Source: Amorphophallus konjac (Eukaryota > Streptophyta > Magnoliopsida > Alismatales > Araceae). From it: 64,000 nt of DNA. Positions 36,391-48,300 of this stretch are shown here, in pieces. A program made the translations under genes and the position numbers. Where the stretch lies: positions 142,546,064 to 142,610,063 of the forward strand of contig CM040126.1 of the NCBI GenBank assembly GCA_022559845.1, in the 5' to 3' direction. The notes under the pieces were generated by a model that had not been told where the DNA came from, did no database searches, and saw nothing but the letters and a program-made list of their open reading frames with translations. Every line of letters begins with the position of its first letter. Within the stretch, counting starts at the first letter, position 1.

Positions 36391-37712
36391 GCGTACACGT
36401 CTTTCTTGATATTCCCATGATCAGTGACCGACCGTGTTTTGAGGTTGTTTCCCGGGGGACCATGGATGTGAGAGCTCAGCGGGACTCCGCGAGACCGTGG
36501 AGTATCCTAGTGGTTCATCGGGTTGGATCAAGCGGGATCGCCCAGTGTGTACGACGCTCCTCGTCAGAGGCAGGACCCCCTGAGCATAGGTACCTTTGTT
36601 GGGATAAGAGTACGCTACTGATGGATGCAGTGGCACGTATCGCATGTCATGTAGCTGGACATGGCCATGCTGTTGGGCACAGAGGCGCTGACCCTAGCCA
36701 GTCTGAGGGTGTGGTGTGTGTTAGTGTCTCCTCTTCTCCTCCTTGGACCGGGTGTGAGAAGTGTGCACGCATATGAGGCATTTGCGCAGTATAAGACGTC
36801 AGTGGACGTATCTGGCCATGTTGTGTAAGCTGAGTAGCGGACCCTATGCTGGTGAAGGTTGAGTTACCGATAGTGTTGTCGTGGTCCTTCTGGCAGACGG
36901 GGATGTGTATTTCCCTGTGTGTGGGCAAGGTTCCTTCAACTGGCCTTAGCTCGGGACTGAGGTTGCCAATGTGTAGTTATCCTCCCACGAGGTGGAGGTT
37001 GTGTGCGTGCAACCGCGTGGCCCTGCCAGACATTTTGTCGAGGTGTTACTACCGTGCCGTTGTGAGGTTTCCTTTCGGTAGAAGGTTGGCGGATTAGACG
37101 GGGGTCTGCGATCCCGGCTAGTGGTTGGGGTTCCCAGGTTGGGAACCAGGCTAGTGTAGAGTTTCGTGTTTCCTTAGCTAGCCGTTCTTACCGTCCCGAC
37201 CATTGTTATTTTATTATTATTACTGTTATTATTGTTGTTGTTGTTGTTGTTGTCGCAGTTATTTTATTATCGTTGTTATTGCCACTGTTACTATTGTTTA
37301 CCGCTTTCATTTGCGGTGGGGATCCACGAGACCCCTACTAAGATAGTGAGACGAGTCTCACTCCCTGCTTCTCAGGTCTAGCACTCTCCTGTAGGTGGAG
37401 TCGCCCGGGTCGGAGGACTAGTAGTAGGCCAGCTTGCCTGTACTGGGGTTATACCCCGTAGTAGAGTAAGTTTCCTTTTTGTTGACTGTACTTGTGTACT
37501 GGACTCTATAGATTATTTAATTATTATAAAATATAAATTTCCTTTCTGTCAGTTAAATCATTAATATATGTAGTTTATTTACTGCTCGTTTAGAATTTCA
37601 ATGCATAACCACACCGTCCTTTAACTCTTCTGAGCCCTCCTGGCTCGTGGGTGGCGTGCTAGATTCGAATGGTATCGGATTATTCCCGATATCTGGATCT
37701 TGGGTCATTACA
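36391..37712 (+). repeat. 3' LTR of the outer gypsy element, second part
   Basis: It continues from 26360 and matches 16690-17999. It ends GGTCATTACA before the GACCC duplication. A GTT microsatellite lies at about 37223-37252. Confidence 0.92.
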
Positions 37713-37960
37713 GACCCAATTCCAATGCCTCACCAATTACAATTGTACCCCATTCATCAACTCATTCTCTGACAGGTTTAGTTTAGTAAGAGATTGATTT
37801 ACAGATAAACATGCAGACAACGCTGGAGCAACATTCACTGTGATATCATTTTCATCAAGTTCCAATATTTCAAGGGAAGAGGTTGACCCGTGTATACCAT
37901 CACAAATTGCTATAGTCCCCTCATCTTTTAAATTCAAATCGCTTAGGTACAATGCATCAT
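37713..37960 (-). pseudogene. RANGAP: RanGAP-like pseudogene, middle leucine-rich repeats
   Basis: Read on the minus strand from 37960 it gives LYLSDLNLKDEGTIAI, LEILELDENDI, APALSACL and SLTKLNLSENEL, the middle leucine-rich repeats of plant RanGAP. A one-base frame change follows near 37755, and homology runs to the insertion point at 37713. On the other side of the 22-kb gypsy insertion it continues at 15262 with the C-terminal repeats. Upstream of 37960 the homology stops abruptly, about 65 residues short of where the 14208 end stops in the protein. Confidence 0.9.
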
Positions 37961-38399
37961 TTATTTATCAAGGTGAATATGGTTTTAGAATCCTTCAAGA
38001 AATGGCTTTGTGATCTATGCACAAACAAGCATGCAAGAAATTAACTGTATATTCATGCGAGATGATATCTGGTACGAGGTGGAGTATTGTCTCACGCATA
38101 GTGAAAGTTCTTAGCTAGACCTAATCCAACTTCCAACAAATCACCATTATATATACTAGAAAATCATAACATGCAGGCACACATGAGTCGAAGTATGCGT
38201 GAAAAGCTTTGGAGCAATGTTATTCCAGATTCAGCATATGTAGAAGATGTAAATGCTACGTAGAAATACCAAGGACTTTCTTATGCAATTTTTAGTGTAG
38301 ATGAAGTTTTGATCTTATCCCATTTGTTACTTCTTTCTGTCTTTTTCTTTGGAGTTAGAATTAGTCCATCATTTATTTATTTATTGGTTGAACCTCTAA
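37961..38399. other. Unassigned interval
   Basis: No gene, LTR end or terminal repeat recognised. It lies between the RanGAP fragment and the Tat-family LTR. Confidence 0.5.
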
Positions 38400-40765
38400 T
38401 GAGTTTTCGGCAGCATCTCCCCTACACCGAGACTACCGGGGGGTGAGAAGCGGGTACTCATCCATAGAGAATCCGAGACAGTCCCTTAATTAGACGGGTG
38501 CGCACAAAAGTAGCAACATCCCTGTCATCGCTGCAGGCTTCAAAGAAACAGACGGTTTAAAACATGATACAAATCATCCAAAAACTCGAAACGACTAGAA
38601 CGATGCATAGGTTCGGCCAATTAAAGGGACATTGAATGTTGGACCTGTCTACAAGGAGGCTATCAGATCACCCTATCGGTGCTGTCGGATCAAGGCAGTG
38701 TTGGGCTTGCCGGATCGGTTGTGCAATGGGGCTGTCGATCAGCTATGCAGTAGCTGCTGAATCAGTCAAACAGGGGAGCTGTCGATTGAGCAACATTAAA
38801 TGTATGAAGGGACTGCCGTATCAGTGATGTAGTAGGGCCGTCGGTCCAGCAAGCCTGCCGGATCAGCCAAGTAACTGGGCTGCCAAAAAGGTTACTTGGA
38901 AGCCCCCGAACTGCCTACAAGGGTGAAGAGCAGGGAGAGTGAAGCTGCAGCTTCATGGGGAAATAGACCACCTACATCCTTCAACTTAGAACCATGCTCA
39001 CTATCCAGAGCAAGCTCTAAGTGCCAGACTTTGTAAGGGGGAGTGTCGGATCACTAGTTACAAGCCAAAGATGGGGCACAAATTCACAATAAAAGGGACA
39101 AGGAACATACGACCTTGGACGCCCACACCGTGAAGAGAAAGTGATTGCATAAATCACCGAAATGAACCACTAGCCATTTCGTCCTCCCTATGATGAAGGG
39201 AAGAAGAGGAGATAAAGGCCTAGTACCCCTCCAAGGATGGGGTTCGCGATGACGATAAATCACGGGAGCGACTCGAAGCCAACTCCACATTAGAAGGAGA
39301 GTAGAAAGGTCTTATAAGCAAACTACATCCCGGGGCCATACTCATCCTTCAGAATAGACTGCGGGAGCTATCACTTAAGAAGGTGCTATCGGGAGTAAGT
39401 AGATAAATTAGAAAACGTTGGCAGATCAGGGACATACAAAATGCAAATTCAGATCACTCGAGGGGAAGGGGGAATTGACTCCATTCTCATGGTGAGAGAC
39501 AACTACAATTAGGAACAGGGAATATATATGCACATGTAGAGACAAATGAAATAGCAGAGAATCTATTTCATTCATTCATATTGGAGATGTTTCATTCATC
39601 CACCGCATCAAAGCAATGGAAGTTACAAACAAAGGGAGAAGAAAAAACATCAGGGGGATATACGAAAAATAAGAAAAGAGGGCCCTCATGGGGGAAGAAG
39701 CAGAGCGTGGGCACTTTCTCCCCCTATCCTCACCTATCTTATCTCCTCTCCCTCCCTTGGCTAATGCAAGCTCAGAAGACCCCCTTCGAACCTTTGGCAG
39801 GCTCTTTCTCTTTTTCTCTTCACTAGTCTTTAGCTGCTCTGTCTCGATGCTTTTTTCCCCCCTTATCTTCTTCGCCATCCCTCCATTTTATATAGGAACG
39901 AGGGAGACTAGTACACGTGGGGGCCTGACTATACAGTCGAATGAGGCCCCAATCATTGAGAATCAAAGCTTTGAATTGTTGCCTTACCGGTGCTGCCATT
40001 TCAGGCGTCGAACGTGCTGTCGGATTGGGGAGCCTAGGTCGGTTCAACAAACTTGCTGCCGGATGGCACATGGCGCCAGATGGGATTTGTATGCGCTGCC
40101 AGATCAAGGCTGTTTGCAAGCTGCTAGATAAGGTAATGTGCTACCGCTTAAGCTCAGGGATGCCTACCGTTTAAGGCTCTTTTCAGAGCTACCGTGAGAG
40201 CCCAGTGTGCCTACCTTGGCAGGCCGCCGTTTAAGCCCAGAGGGCTGCCAGTTAAAGCTTGGTAGAGGGCTGCCTTTTAAGGCGGCTTGAGGCTGCTGTT
40301 TGAAGCTCGGCAGAGGGCTTCCAGTTAAACTCTGGCAGGGTACCGTTTAAACCATCTGGGGGGGACCAGCCATTTAAGAGAGAAGCTAGAGGCTGCTGTT
40401 TGAAGCCCCCCTGAGGACTGCCATTCAAAGCTCGACAGAGGGATGTCGGTTGGGCGATTTCCTAGTTCATCAGGGAGCTGTCGGTTAGTCCCTGGAGGCC
40501 TGCCGTATAAGGCCTTTGGAGGCCTACCGTTTAAAAGGTTGGGTCTACCGTTTAAATCCCCTGACCATTTGTCTTTTTGTGCTGCCGATACACATTTCCC
40601 CCATCAAACTTCTTTTTCTTTCATTCATTCCCTCTTCTCCTTTTAATTTTTTATGCCATTATTTTCTTCTTTTCCTTTCTTCTTTTCTTTTTTCTTCTTC
40701 TTTGTCAGTGCTGGGGCGGCTGGTCGGAGCTTGTTGCACCTGATGATAGATTTTAAGTGTCAACA
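38400..40765 (-). repeat. LTR of a truncated Tat-family element (left copy)
   Basis: On the minus strand the LTR starts TGTTGACACTTAAAA at 40765, just after a purine tract. A TATA box (TATATAAAA) lies at 39896-39904, about 860 bases into the LTR; the right-hand copy has its TATA box at nearly the same distance. The left boundary at 38400 is a guess. Part of the sequence resembles the right LTR (TTTTCGGCAGCATCTCCCC here, TTTTGGCAGCACCTCC at about 46452). Confidence 0.72.
40020..40565. repeat. Degenerate 25-30 bp minisatellite in the left LTR
   Basis: About 20 imperfect copies built on GCTGCCGTTTAARGCTCGGCAGAGG, for example near 40145, 40210, 40250, 40300, 40330, 40490 and 40530. A related series (GCTGTCGGATCAG) lies at 38660-38885. 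The right-hand LTR has a different repeat (TCTCGGCGC) in a similar position. Confidence 0.75.
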
Positions 40766-42228
40766 AAATGCCCCCCACCCGTGGGTGGCGCAAATGAGGG
40801 ACGAGTGCACGGGGCCCACGGGTGTAGACTTTTTCATCACATCATTTCATTTTTAACACTGATAAGTCGTCAATCTGGTGTAGGTATATGGAAAAGCGCT
40901 CACCCTTTATGTGAAGGGATGAGGGGATCGCTTCACTGTAGTGAGCACACCAGTCGAGGGGGTCGGCCGCAAAGAGGTTTAATCATCAGCATAGAATCAA
41001 TGCCGAAGCAAGGAAGTAGGGTTTTACGTATGGATTCAGACAAAAAGTCTGAAGCGAAAGATCAGGGGTGTATCCCAGTTGGACTGAGGGTTGATATCAA
41101 GGTAAGATAGGTGGTTTATCATTGACTTAGACAGAAAGTCTAGGCCGAAGGCTATATTGATTGGTCCTGACAGAAAGTTGGGCACCAATCATGGTGGTAT
41201 CGTCGACATTGGGTCTATGTCAACACAAGACATTTGGTGTATCTGGCTTTGATGGAAGGTCTAGGCCATTAGGTTATATCGATTGGTCCCTTACGAGAGT
41301 CAGGTACCAATTGAGGCGGCATCGTCAACATTGGGTCTATGCTGATGCAAGATATTAGGTATATCTGGCTTAGACAGAAGGTCTGAGCCATTGGGTTGCA
41401 TTGATCGGTCCTGACAGAGACTCAGACACCAATCATGGTGGTATCATCGGCGTGGTGTTTATGCCAACGCAAGGAATCATGTTTATCTGACTTAGACTGA
41501 AGGTCTAGGTTAGAAGGTAGTATCAATTGGGCCTGACAGAGAATCAAGTAGCAATCATAGTGGTATCGTTGGCATTTAGCTTATGTCAACGCACGGAATT
41601 GAGGTGTATCTGGCCTTAGACGGATGGTCTAGGCCATTAGGTTGTGTATATTGGACCTGACAGAGAGTCAGATACTAATCGAGATAGTGGTATCATTGGC
41701 ATTGGGTCTATGTCAACGCAAGGAGTTAGTCATATCTGGCCTTAGACTGAAGGCCCAAGCCATAAGGTTGTATTGATTGGTCCTGACAGACAGTTAGATA
41801 CCAATCGAGGTAGTGGTATCATTGACATTGGGTCTATGTCAACGTATGGAGTTAGTTATATCTGGCCTTAGACTAAAGGTCCAAGCCATAAGGTAGGGTT
41901 GATTGGTCCTAACAAGGAGTCAGATACTAATCGAGGTAGTGGTATCGTTGACATTGGGTGTATGCCAACGCAAGAGAATGGGTTTCTCTGACTTAGACGG
42001 AAGGTCCAGGTCATACCTCTAGGCTAAGACCAAAAAGGTCATGGGCGCCGAGTTAATAGTATCATCGGTACTGTGGTTGTACCAATGCAAAAAGATCGGG
42101 TTCCTTTGACTTAGATAGAAGGTCTAGGTCATACCCCTCGGCTAAGACCAAAAAGGCCATGGGCGCCGAGTTAAGAATATCATCGGTACTGAGATTGTAC
42201 CAATGCAAGGAGATCAGGCTTCTCTGAC
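40766..42228 (-). repeat. Tat-family internal fragment with tandem stem-loop array
   Basis: Next to the LTR is the purine tract of the minus strand (GGGTGGGGGGCATTT, 40766-40780). From about 41037 about ten units of 115-125 bp follow, each with TTAGACNGAAGGTCYARGCC, then ATTGRTYGGTCCTGACAGAGAGTCAG...ACCAATC, then TTGACAT-TGGGTCT-ATGTCAA. The order and strand match the array at 55500-57770. The antisense PMD gene found in the right-hand element is absent. The fragment is cut at 42228 by a CACTA end. Confidence 0.78.
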
Positions 42229-43110
42229 CACTACCAGAAAAGGCGGTATTTCAGACGGCCCATTTTCGTTTGAAATCCGTCTTAAATTCTGTGGGAAGAC
42301 ACTTTTGTAACAGATTTTAGACGAATATCGGACGGAAATAGGCCATCTCATATTCTTTGTTACAAATTTCGGACAGAATTAATTCAGTCACAAATTCTGT
42401 CTCAAATTTCACACGGAAATATTTTCGTGTGAAATATCGTCTTAAAATAGAATTTTCGGACATAATTAATTCAGTCACAAATATCGTCTGAAATTTCACA
42501 CGAAAAGTTTTCCGTGTGAAATACCGTCTGAAATTATGTCAGTCTGAACTTTCCTACGAAGATTTTCTGTGTGAAATGGACGTCTGAAATGTCAGATGTA
42601 CGATCTCAGACGGCTTATCACCGTCCCTAGTTCCGTTTCAAAATTCAGACGGCTCCATCTGAATTCCATCTGGGATTTCAGACGGACAAGGTATGTTCAG
42701 ACGGATATGCAACGGTATTTGGGATTGTACGTTCAGACGGTGAAATGGTCGTCCGTAATTCCGTCTGAAATTTCAGACGGATCCGTCTAAAAATCCGTCC
42801 AAAAAATTTTCATTATTATTTTTAAAAATACAAAATTGTTTTACAAAACCGGTTAAAATTACATCAAATATAAATCAAACTAATAAGAAACCTACAGAAA
42901 ACAAATCAAACTAATAAGAAACGTACTGAAAAGAAAACACATAATAAGAAACTCAACACGAATCCCCTGCTGATCAAATATCCTTCATATCCTCCTCCCT
43001 GCCCTGCTCATCTCCTCTGCCACCTCCCGCAGAATGATGAGGGCATCTCACAGCGCTCTCTTTGGCTCGGATCGCCTGCATCACTTTGAGGATGTCCAGC
43101 TATAATGATC
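42229..43110 (-). mobile_element. CACTA transposon end, truncated
   Basis: A terminal repeat CACTACCAGAAAAGGCGG starts at 42229. It is followed by many subterminal copies of TTCAGACGG and its reverse CCGTCTGAA (about 42252, 42527, 42606, 42644, 42678, 42698, 42733, 42762, 42771). Subterminal repeats of this kind are a hallmark of CACTA elements. A minus-strand frame at about 43100-42990 (LDILKVMQAIRAKESAV) could be the tail of a transposase-associated protein. I found no matching opposite end, so only one end is present; the inner boundary near 43110 is approximate. Confidence 0.75.
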
Positions 43111-43406
43111 GCATGTTATCTTCATTTCTTTAAGGTCTTATTTATGTATTTTCTTTATTGAGTCATGTGGTCATGAGTCCAGTTTCCCTTGTTTTGTATT
43201 AATTGGGCTTTTGTATCCTAGTTTGGGCCCATGTTGGTTGTTTAGTATAGCTTTGGTCTTTTGTGTAAATGCTAAGGGCATTTCGGTCATGTAAAGAGTT
43301 GGGCGCCTATAAATAGGACCCAACCCCCTCCCATTTGTAAGACTTGATGCTTGAGAATTAAGATCCACTTTGAGTGAATTCTCCCTCCCCCTCTAGTTGG
43401 AGTGTG

Positions 43407-43409
<3 letters not shown>

Positions 43410-43468
<59 letters not shown>

Positions 43469-43495
43469 TCTCTCTCTCTCCCTCTCTCTCTACTC
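43410..43495 (+). repeat. CT microsatellite
   Basis: An almost pure TC repeat of about 85 bp with a few CCC interruptions. Confidence 0.95.
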
Positions 43496-43499
43496 ACCT

Positions 43500-43850
43500 C
43501 TCCTAAGACTAATTTGATTTTGAATTCGAATCTCCCTCCACTCCCACTTCCCAAGACACCTTTCCCTCTTCCCAAGAAGGCATCCCCCACCCTTCCCTAG
43601 GCCCATCTTTACTCCCTATCACATCCCCCAAGACTAATTCGAATCTCCCCCCACTCCCACTTCACAAGACACCTTTCCCCTTTCCCAAGGCATCCCCCAC
43701 CCTTCCCTAGGCCCTTCTTTACCCACCATCACCCCTCCCAAGACTAATTCAAATTCGTATCTCCCTCCATTCTCACTTCCCAAGACACCCCTCCCTCTTC
43801 CCAAGACATCCCCCACTCTTCCCTAGGCCCTTCATTAATTCCCCATCCCA
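43500..43850 (+). repeat. Three tandem copies of a 115-bp CCT-rich unit
   Basis: The phrase ATCTCCCTCCACTCCCACTT...CAAGACACC recurs at about 43530, 43644 and 43760, each followed by CATCCCCCACYCTTCCCTAGGCCC. Confidence 0.85.
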
Positions 43851-45333
43851 TACCCAATTCAGATTCAAATTTCAAACCCACCGTTCCCTAAACACCCATT
43901 CACTCCCTTTTCCATCCCCAATCCAAATTGGAATTTCATATCCCCCCCTCATCGTTGCCCCTCAGCCCCAAGAGATCTCCAGCAACATCCCTCCCTCTTC
44001 CCCAACCATCACTCCCTCAATCCCTAGCCTCCCCTCACCCATTCCCTCCCCCTCCATAGCCCCCACCACTAGTAGCCCTGGTTCAGGTTGCAGGCAATAG
44101 AGAATCCTCAATTTGCAGAGCGTGCCACGACGACATCCGAGGGTTTCAGGAGGCACATCATACACCGTTGGAATCATCGTCCAGTCAGCTTCGCAATGAG
44201 AGTAGCCCCGCCACCGTCTGACCTCGGAGCTGCCTGGAGGAGCAAATATCGGTGACCTACGCATCTCCTCCCAGGCAGACAACTAGAGAAGGATTGCAGA
44301 GGCTCCCACGGTCTGATTCTTGGAGCGCCACTTGGCTGAGAGCTTCCCCTACAAGTCCTCTATCATCTCCAACAAGCAGAGCGAATTCAGGACCTCGGCA
44401 TCAAAAGTTCCAAATTTTCTCTCCAAGGTGCGTCAGGTCAGTTTCTCTAAGCCTGAACCAACACCCCCTACTATTCGAGCCTCCACGATCAGCTCCGACA
44501 TCTTCCGATGGCGCCGTTGGTCTCGACGGAAATAAGACTCGACCACGATCGCAACTGCTCTAGTATTGCCTTCAACAGAGCACGGGACTGTTCATGGCGC
44601 CCCTATCTTCCAGCAGCATCACCCTGGGAGCAACCAAACCAGAGCAGTCCAGCCCCGTTCCTGGCCCTGCCCTAACCAGCGACATCATCAAGAAATTCAA
44701 CGAAAATTCAGACGTCATCCTTGGTCCAGTCAGAAAAATTCGGCACTAGTTTCGACTGTTTCTGAGCTTGGCAGAGACTGTGGCGGCATCATCTTTGACC
44801 ATTTGTCCGGTTGTTCCAGAAGCGGACAGCACCGGCGGAGCTCGGCACAACGGTTTTCTAGCTTCACTCGCACTCCCGCCTGGCCGACTTACAGCACCTC
44901 CCTACATGGAGGTAGTGTTTGGTTGTAAATCTCTTAACCCCCACGCCGAGACCCCCCTCCTGCGAGAGGTGTAGTGTTGTAACCCACTTGTTTTCAGGTC
45001 AAGCACCATCGCCGCAGCGTGCAGGCGTATGCCCACGCTTCCCGGCATGCCCGCGTCTCCGGTCGGAATCGGTGTTTTCACACCGGTCAGGTGAGCATCT
45101 GATAGCTCCTTGGCTGGTTGCAACCTTTGCTTATTTAGTATAGTCTTTACTTGCCATCGATTGGTGAGACGAGAGCCCGGACTGGCACACCACCATAAGT
45201 GTGCCCACCGCGGACCGTGAGTGAGTGCCTCCCAACCCACGCCCCGGCATGCCGGCCGCCTGTTTGACACATTTTTTTTCTTTATTATTTTAATCCTTAT
45301 GTTTTATTTTATTTTCTTGGTTCATTGATTTAT

Positions 45334-48300
45334 TGGCATGCCAGTCACCGAAGTGACGATTTCATTGTGCGCTCGATCTGACTTGATCAGTCGATTGTGA
45401 AGTCTGAGTCGGGACCAGAAGTCCGCCATACCATAAAGGCTATGACGTTAATTACATCCCCCCTAAGGAGGACAACCCTTGATTAAACACTAAAGGTAGG
45501 AGGCCTCGAGAGGCAAACATATATTCATGTGCGCAAATGGAACTTCATACCGAAGCCAGGAAGGCGGGCAAGATAACAACATCAACCATAGAAACAGATG
45601 ATATCGTTAGGTCTGCGATTCAAAGACCGGGCTTAGGGGGGAAGGAGGATCTCAGTCACAAGTAGACTGAGCCGTGACCATGATGGGGTTTAAAGCATCG
45701 ATCGGTATTTCGACAGCATTTCTCCTTAATCTGGATTATGCCCAGGGAGAAATAGGCTATCACCCACGGAGTGCCGGGATGAAAGCCGGGAGAAAGAGAG
45801 AGGCCAGACCTCCCTACCCATATGTATATATATATGCCATGGGGTAATGTTTGATATTCCCTATAGAAGCCGGCGGAACTCATGCAGTGGCAGAGTCCTC
45901 CCGAGCTAAAGGGGTTACTCATCAATGCAGTTCAAGTGTACATAGGTTCCCGGCGCGAAGGCAAAATGCCCGGGTTCCCGACATGCCAACTGGAGAGCTT
46001 CTCGGTGCGAAGGGGAGATGGCCAGGAGTATTCTCGGCCTGGTTGAAGGGAGGAGGAAGAGGATCTCGGCACAGCTGAAGAGGAGGAGGAGCTTTCGGCG
46101 TGAAGACAAGAGGGCCAGGGGGGGTTTTCTCGGCGTGAGGGTTCCCGGCGCGCCCAGGGCCGCGCCGGGAGCCATGGCGCCGAGAGAGTGTTGGTGTTCT
46201 GGCGCCGTGAGGACCCGAAAGGGGTTCCGGAGGCTCTGCTTTGGGTTTCTTGGCGATGCAGGACAAGCCAGATAGGTTCTGTGAAGTCAAAGTGGATCAG
46301 TTCATCAAATCTGAGCTGGATTAGATTTGGGCTTTACAGGAGCATCAGGATAGAAGAGGGATTTAGGAAGACTAGGGTCGAGGGAAACCCTGTCACCATT
46401 ATCATGCAGACCCCGGGGGACAACCTGATGTCGACTTTCATCTTCATGAGAGAATTTTGGCAGCACCTCCTATGGACCGAGCATTTGCTAGAGAATGGTA
46501 TAGGCTGACATCCACGGAGTGCCGGGATGAAAGCCGGAAAATGAGTGAGCACTAAGGCTCGAAGAGACTATCCATGTCTCTGGCATCGGTCACTATTCCC
46601 CTTCTCGGAGACTGACGAAACTCATGTAGAGACAGGGTTCGTCAGACCCACGGGGTGGCATGTGAATCCTGTTAGGGACCTCAGAATGTAGGGGAGGTCA
46701 ATCCCCAGTTAATTTATCCCCTGGGGTGCATATGACGACTCACGAACGCCCCAGAATAAATGGACGAAGAGGCCAAAGGAGTGGACGAAGGAGAGGCTCT
46801 CAGCATGGTTTTCATTGGCAAGAAGATGGCTCTCGACGTGAGATTATAGGTTGGCCAAGGGGTTCTCGGCATGGGTTTACGGGTTGGCCAAGGAGGGCTC
46901 TCGGCACGGGTTTAAATTGACCAGAGGGGGTGCTCTCAGCATGGGTTTAAATGCAAAAGAAGGAAGAAGGGAGGCTCCCGGCGTGGAGCCTCTCGGTGCG
47001 CTCCTCATTGCGCCGGAAGGCTGGCGCCGAGAGGCCAAAGGCAAGGGGGGAAGGTCTCGGCCAGGGGCTTCACGGTGCGCCCATTACCGCGCCGGGAAGG
47101 TGGTGCCGGGAAGCCAAGAGCTGGGGGGTTCACGTGGAAGTGGCCTGGAGAGATTTTGTCGGTTTGCTGAAGAGGGAGGTTTCTCGACAGCGTAGTTCTC
47201 GACGGGGAATTTTGCACGCCGAGAGGATGGAATTGCTACAGGATTTCATGGCTTACAGAGCTGAAACGATGCTCTGTTTGGGGATTTTATGAGATTTCTG
47301 GCTCGGATTGAGGCTGGATTTAGAGTGTAAGCGAGAGATTACACAGATATGGGTTTGATTTGCCAAAGATGGGCTAGGTTCAAAAGGGAATCGAAGGAAC
47401 CACTGCAGGATGGGGTTCTGAATCGTCATATTATTATTGACCCTCAGGGGCTCATTTGCTGGCATCTTTGGTCGCCTGGGAGCCAAGAGATGGCCATCTC
47501 TGACCCCAGGGGCGACCCTAATGTAATTGTTCGGACTGGAGCCGGATTAGAAACCATCGGTATTAATTTATTGAAGCAGCTTACTTACTCATATGAGAAG
47601 AGGATCTCGAGCAAACCCTTGGAGTTACTGCCAATATCGGTAGCAGACTGTCCCAGAAGCCAAGAGATGGTCTGTCTCTGGCCCTAGGGCAAGCCTGGGA
47701 AACTTTATGCAAACGATGATGAATCGGAGAGGGACATCGGCTCATTTAGAACGACATTTATTCTACTGCAGACAATTGAGCCCGAAGACCCACCGGGGAA
47801 TCGGACGCACTTCAGTTGGACTTAAAATGAAAACATATAAAGGAAAAGCATAGCAGCAGACGGAGATATAGCGGGAAAATACTTCAATCGCCTAGCGCCC
47901 AAACAGGCCACTGGAGCATTTCATACAATCACATCATTCCGGGACTCACCCCAGCCACATAGAGGGAATCGAGGAAAGGGAGATGAATGGCGGCCGGGAT
48001 ATCCCGGTTATCACCGATGAATCGAGATAAGACTAGCATGGTTACATAAAGAAGAAAATAGAAACAAAGAAGATCGAAGGGGGGGGGGAGGGCTGAGCAT
48101 TGACTCCTCTCCCTCCCCGGCTGCCCACCTTGAGCTTCTGCTCCTTCGTCTCTTCTCAGATATTCCTTCGCTTCTTCGAGTCTCTCCTTCTGGAGCTCTC
48201 CTTTTCTTTTTCTCTTCTCTCTTTTTGTTCTTCTGTTCTGTGTTTTCTTGTGTGTCTCTCCTCTTTTTTTGTTCGAAGGGAGGGGATTTTATACCCGTTC

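Larger units (their letters stand above)
15268..37712 (+). mobile_element. Del/Tekay-like Ty3/gypsy element, host of nested insertions
   Basis: The LTR begins TGTAACAAG at 15268 and ends TCATTACA at 37712. A perfect GACCC duplication flanks it (15263-15267, 37713-37717). The duplication falls inside the RanGAP pseudogene, and the reading on its two sides is contiguous RanGAP homology, which proves the insertion. Internal sequence is only 18000-19700 plus 23318-24863 once the nested element is removed. It holds a decayed gag but no reverse transcriptase or integrase that I can recognise. The Del/Tekay assignment rests on the iMet primer site, the gag style and the long LTR, so it is tentative. 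Confidence 0.88.
43111..45333. other. Unassigned interval, possibly an LTR-like sequence
   Basis: 43116 begins TGTTATC and a plant-type TATA box (TATAAATAG) lies at 43308-43316, as in an LTR or promoter, but no second copy or duplication was found. From 43850 to 44960 is C-rich DNA with moderate open frames (44252-44563, 44566-44928) of no known family. TTTTCAG at about 44990 could be a splice acceptor. Confidence 0.4.

Noticed and set aside
41037..42220. CRISPR-like array
   Set aside because: Repeats of 115-125 bp have no unique spacers; differences are scattered within units. This is a plant tandem repeat.
44252..44928. Possible host gene exons with moderate open frames
   Set aside because: No family motif, C-rich composition and no supporting splice pattern that I could follow; left as unassigned.
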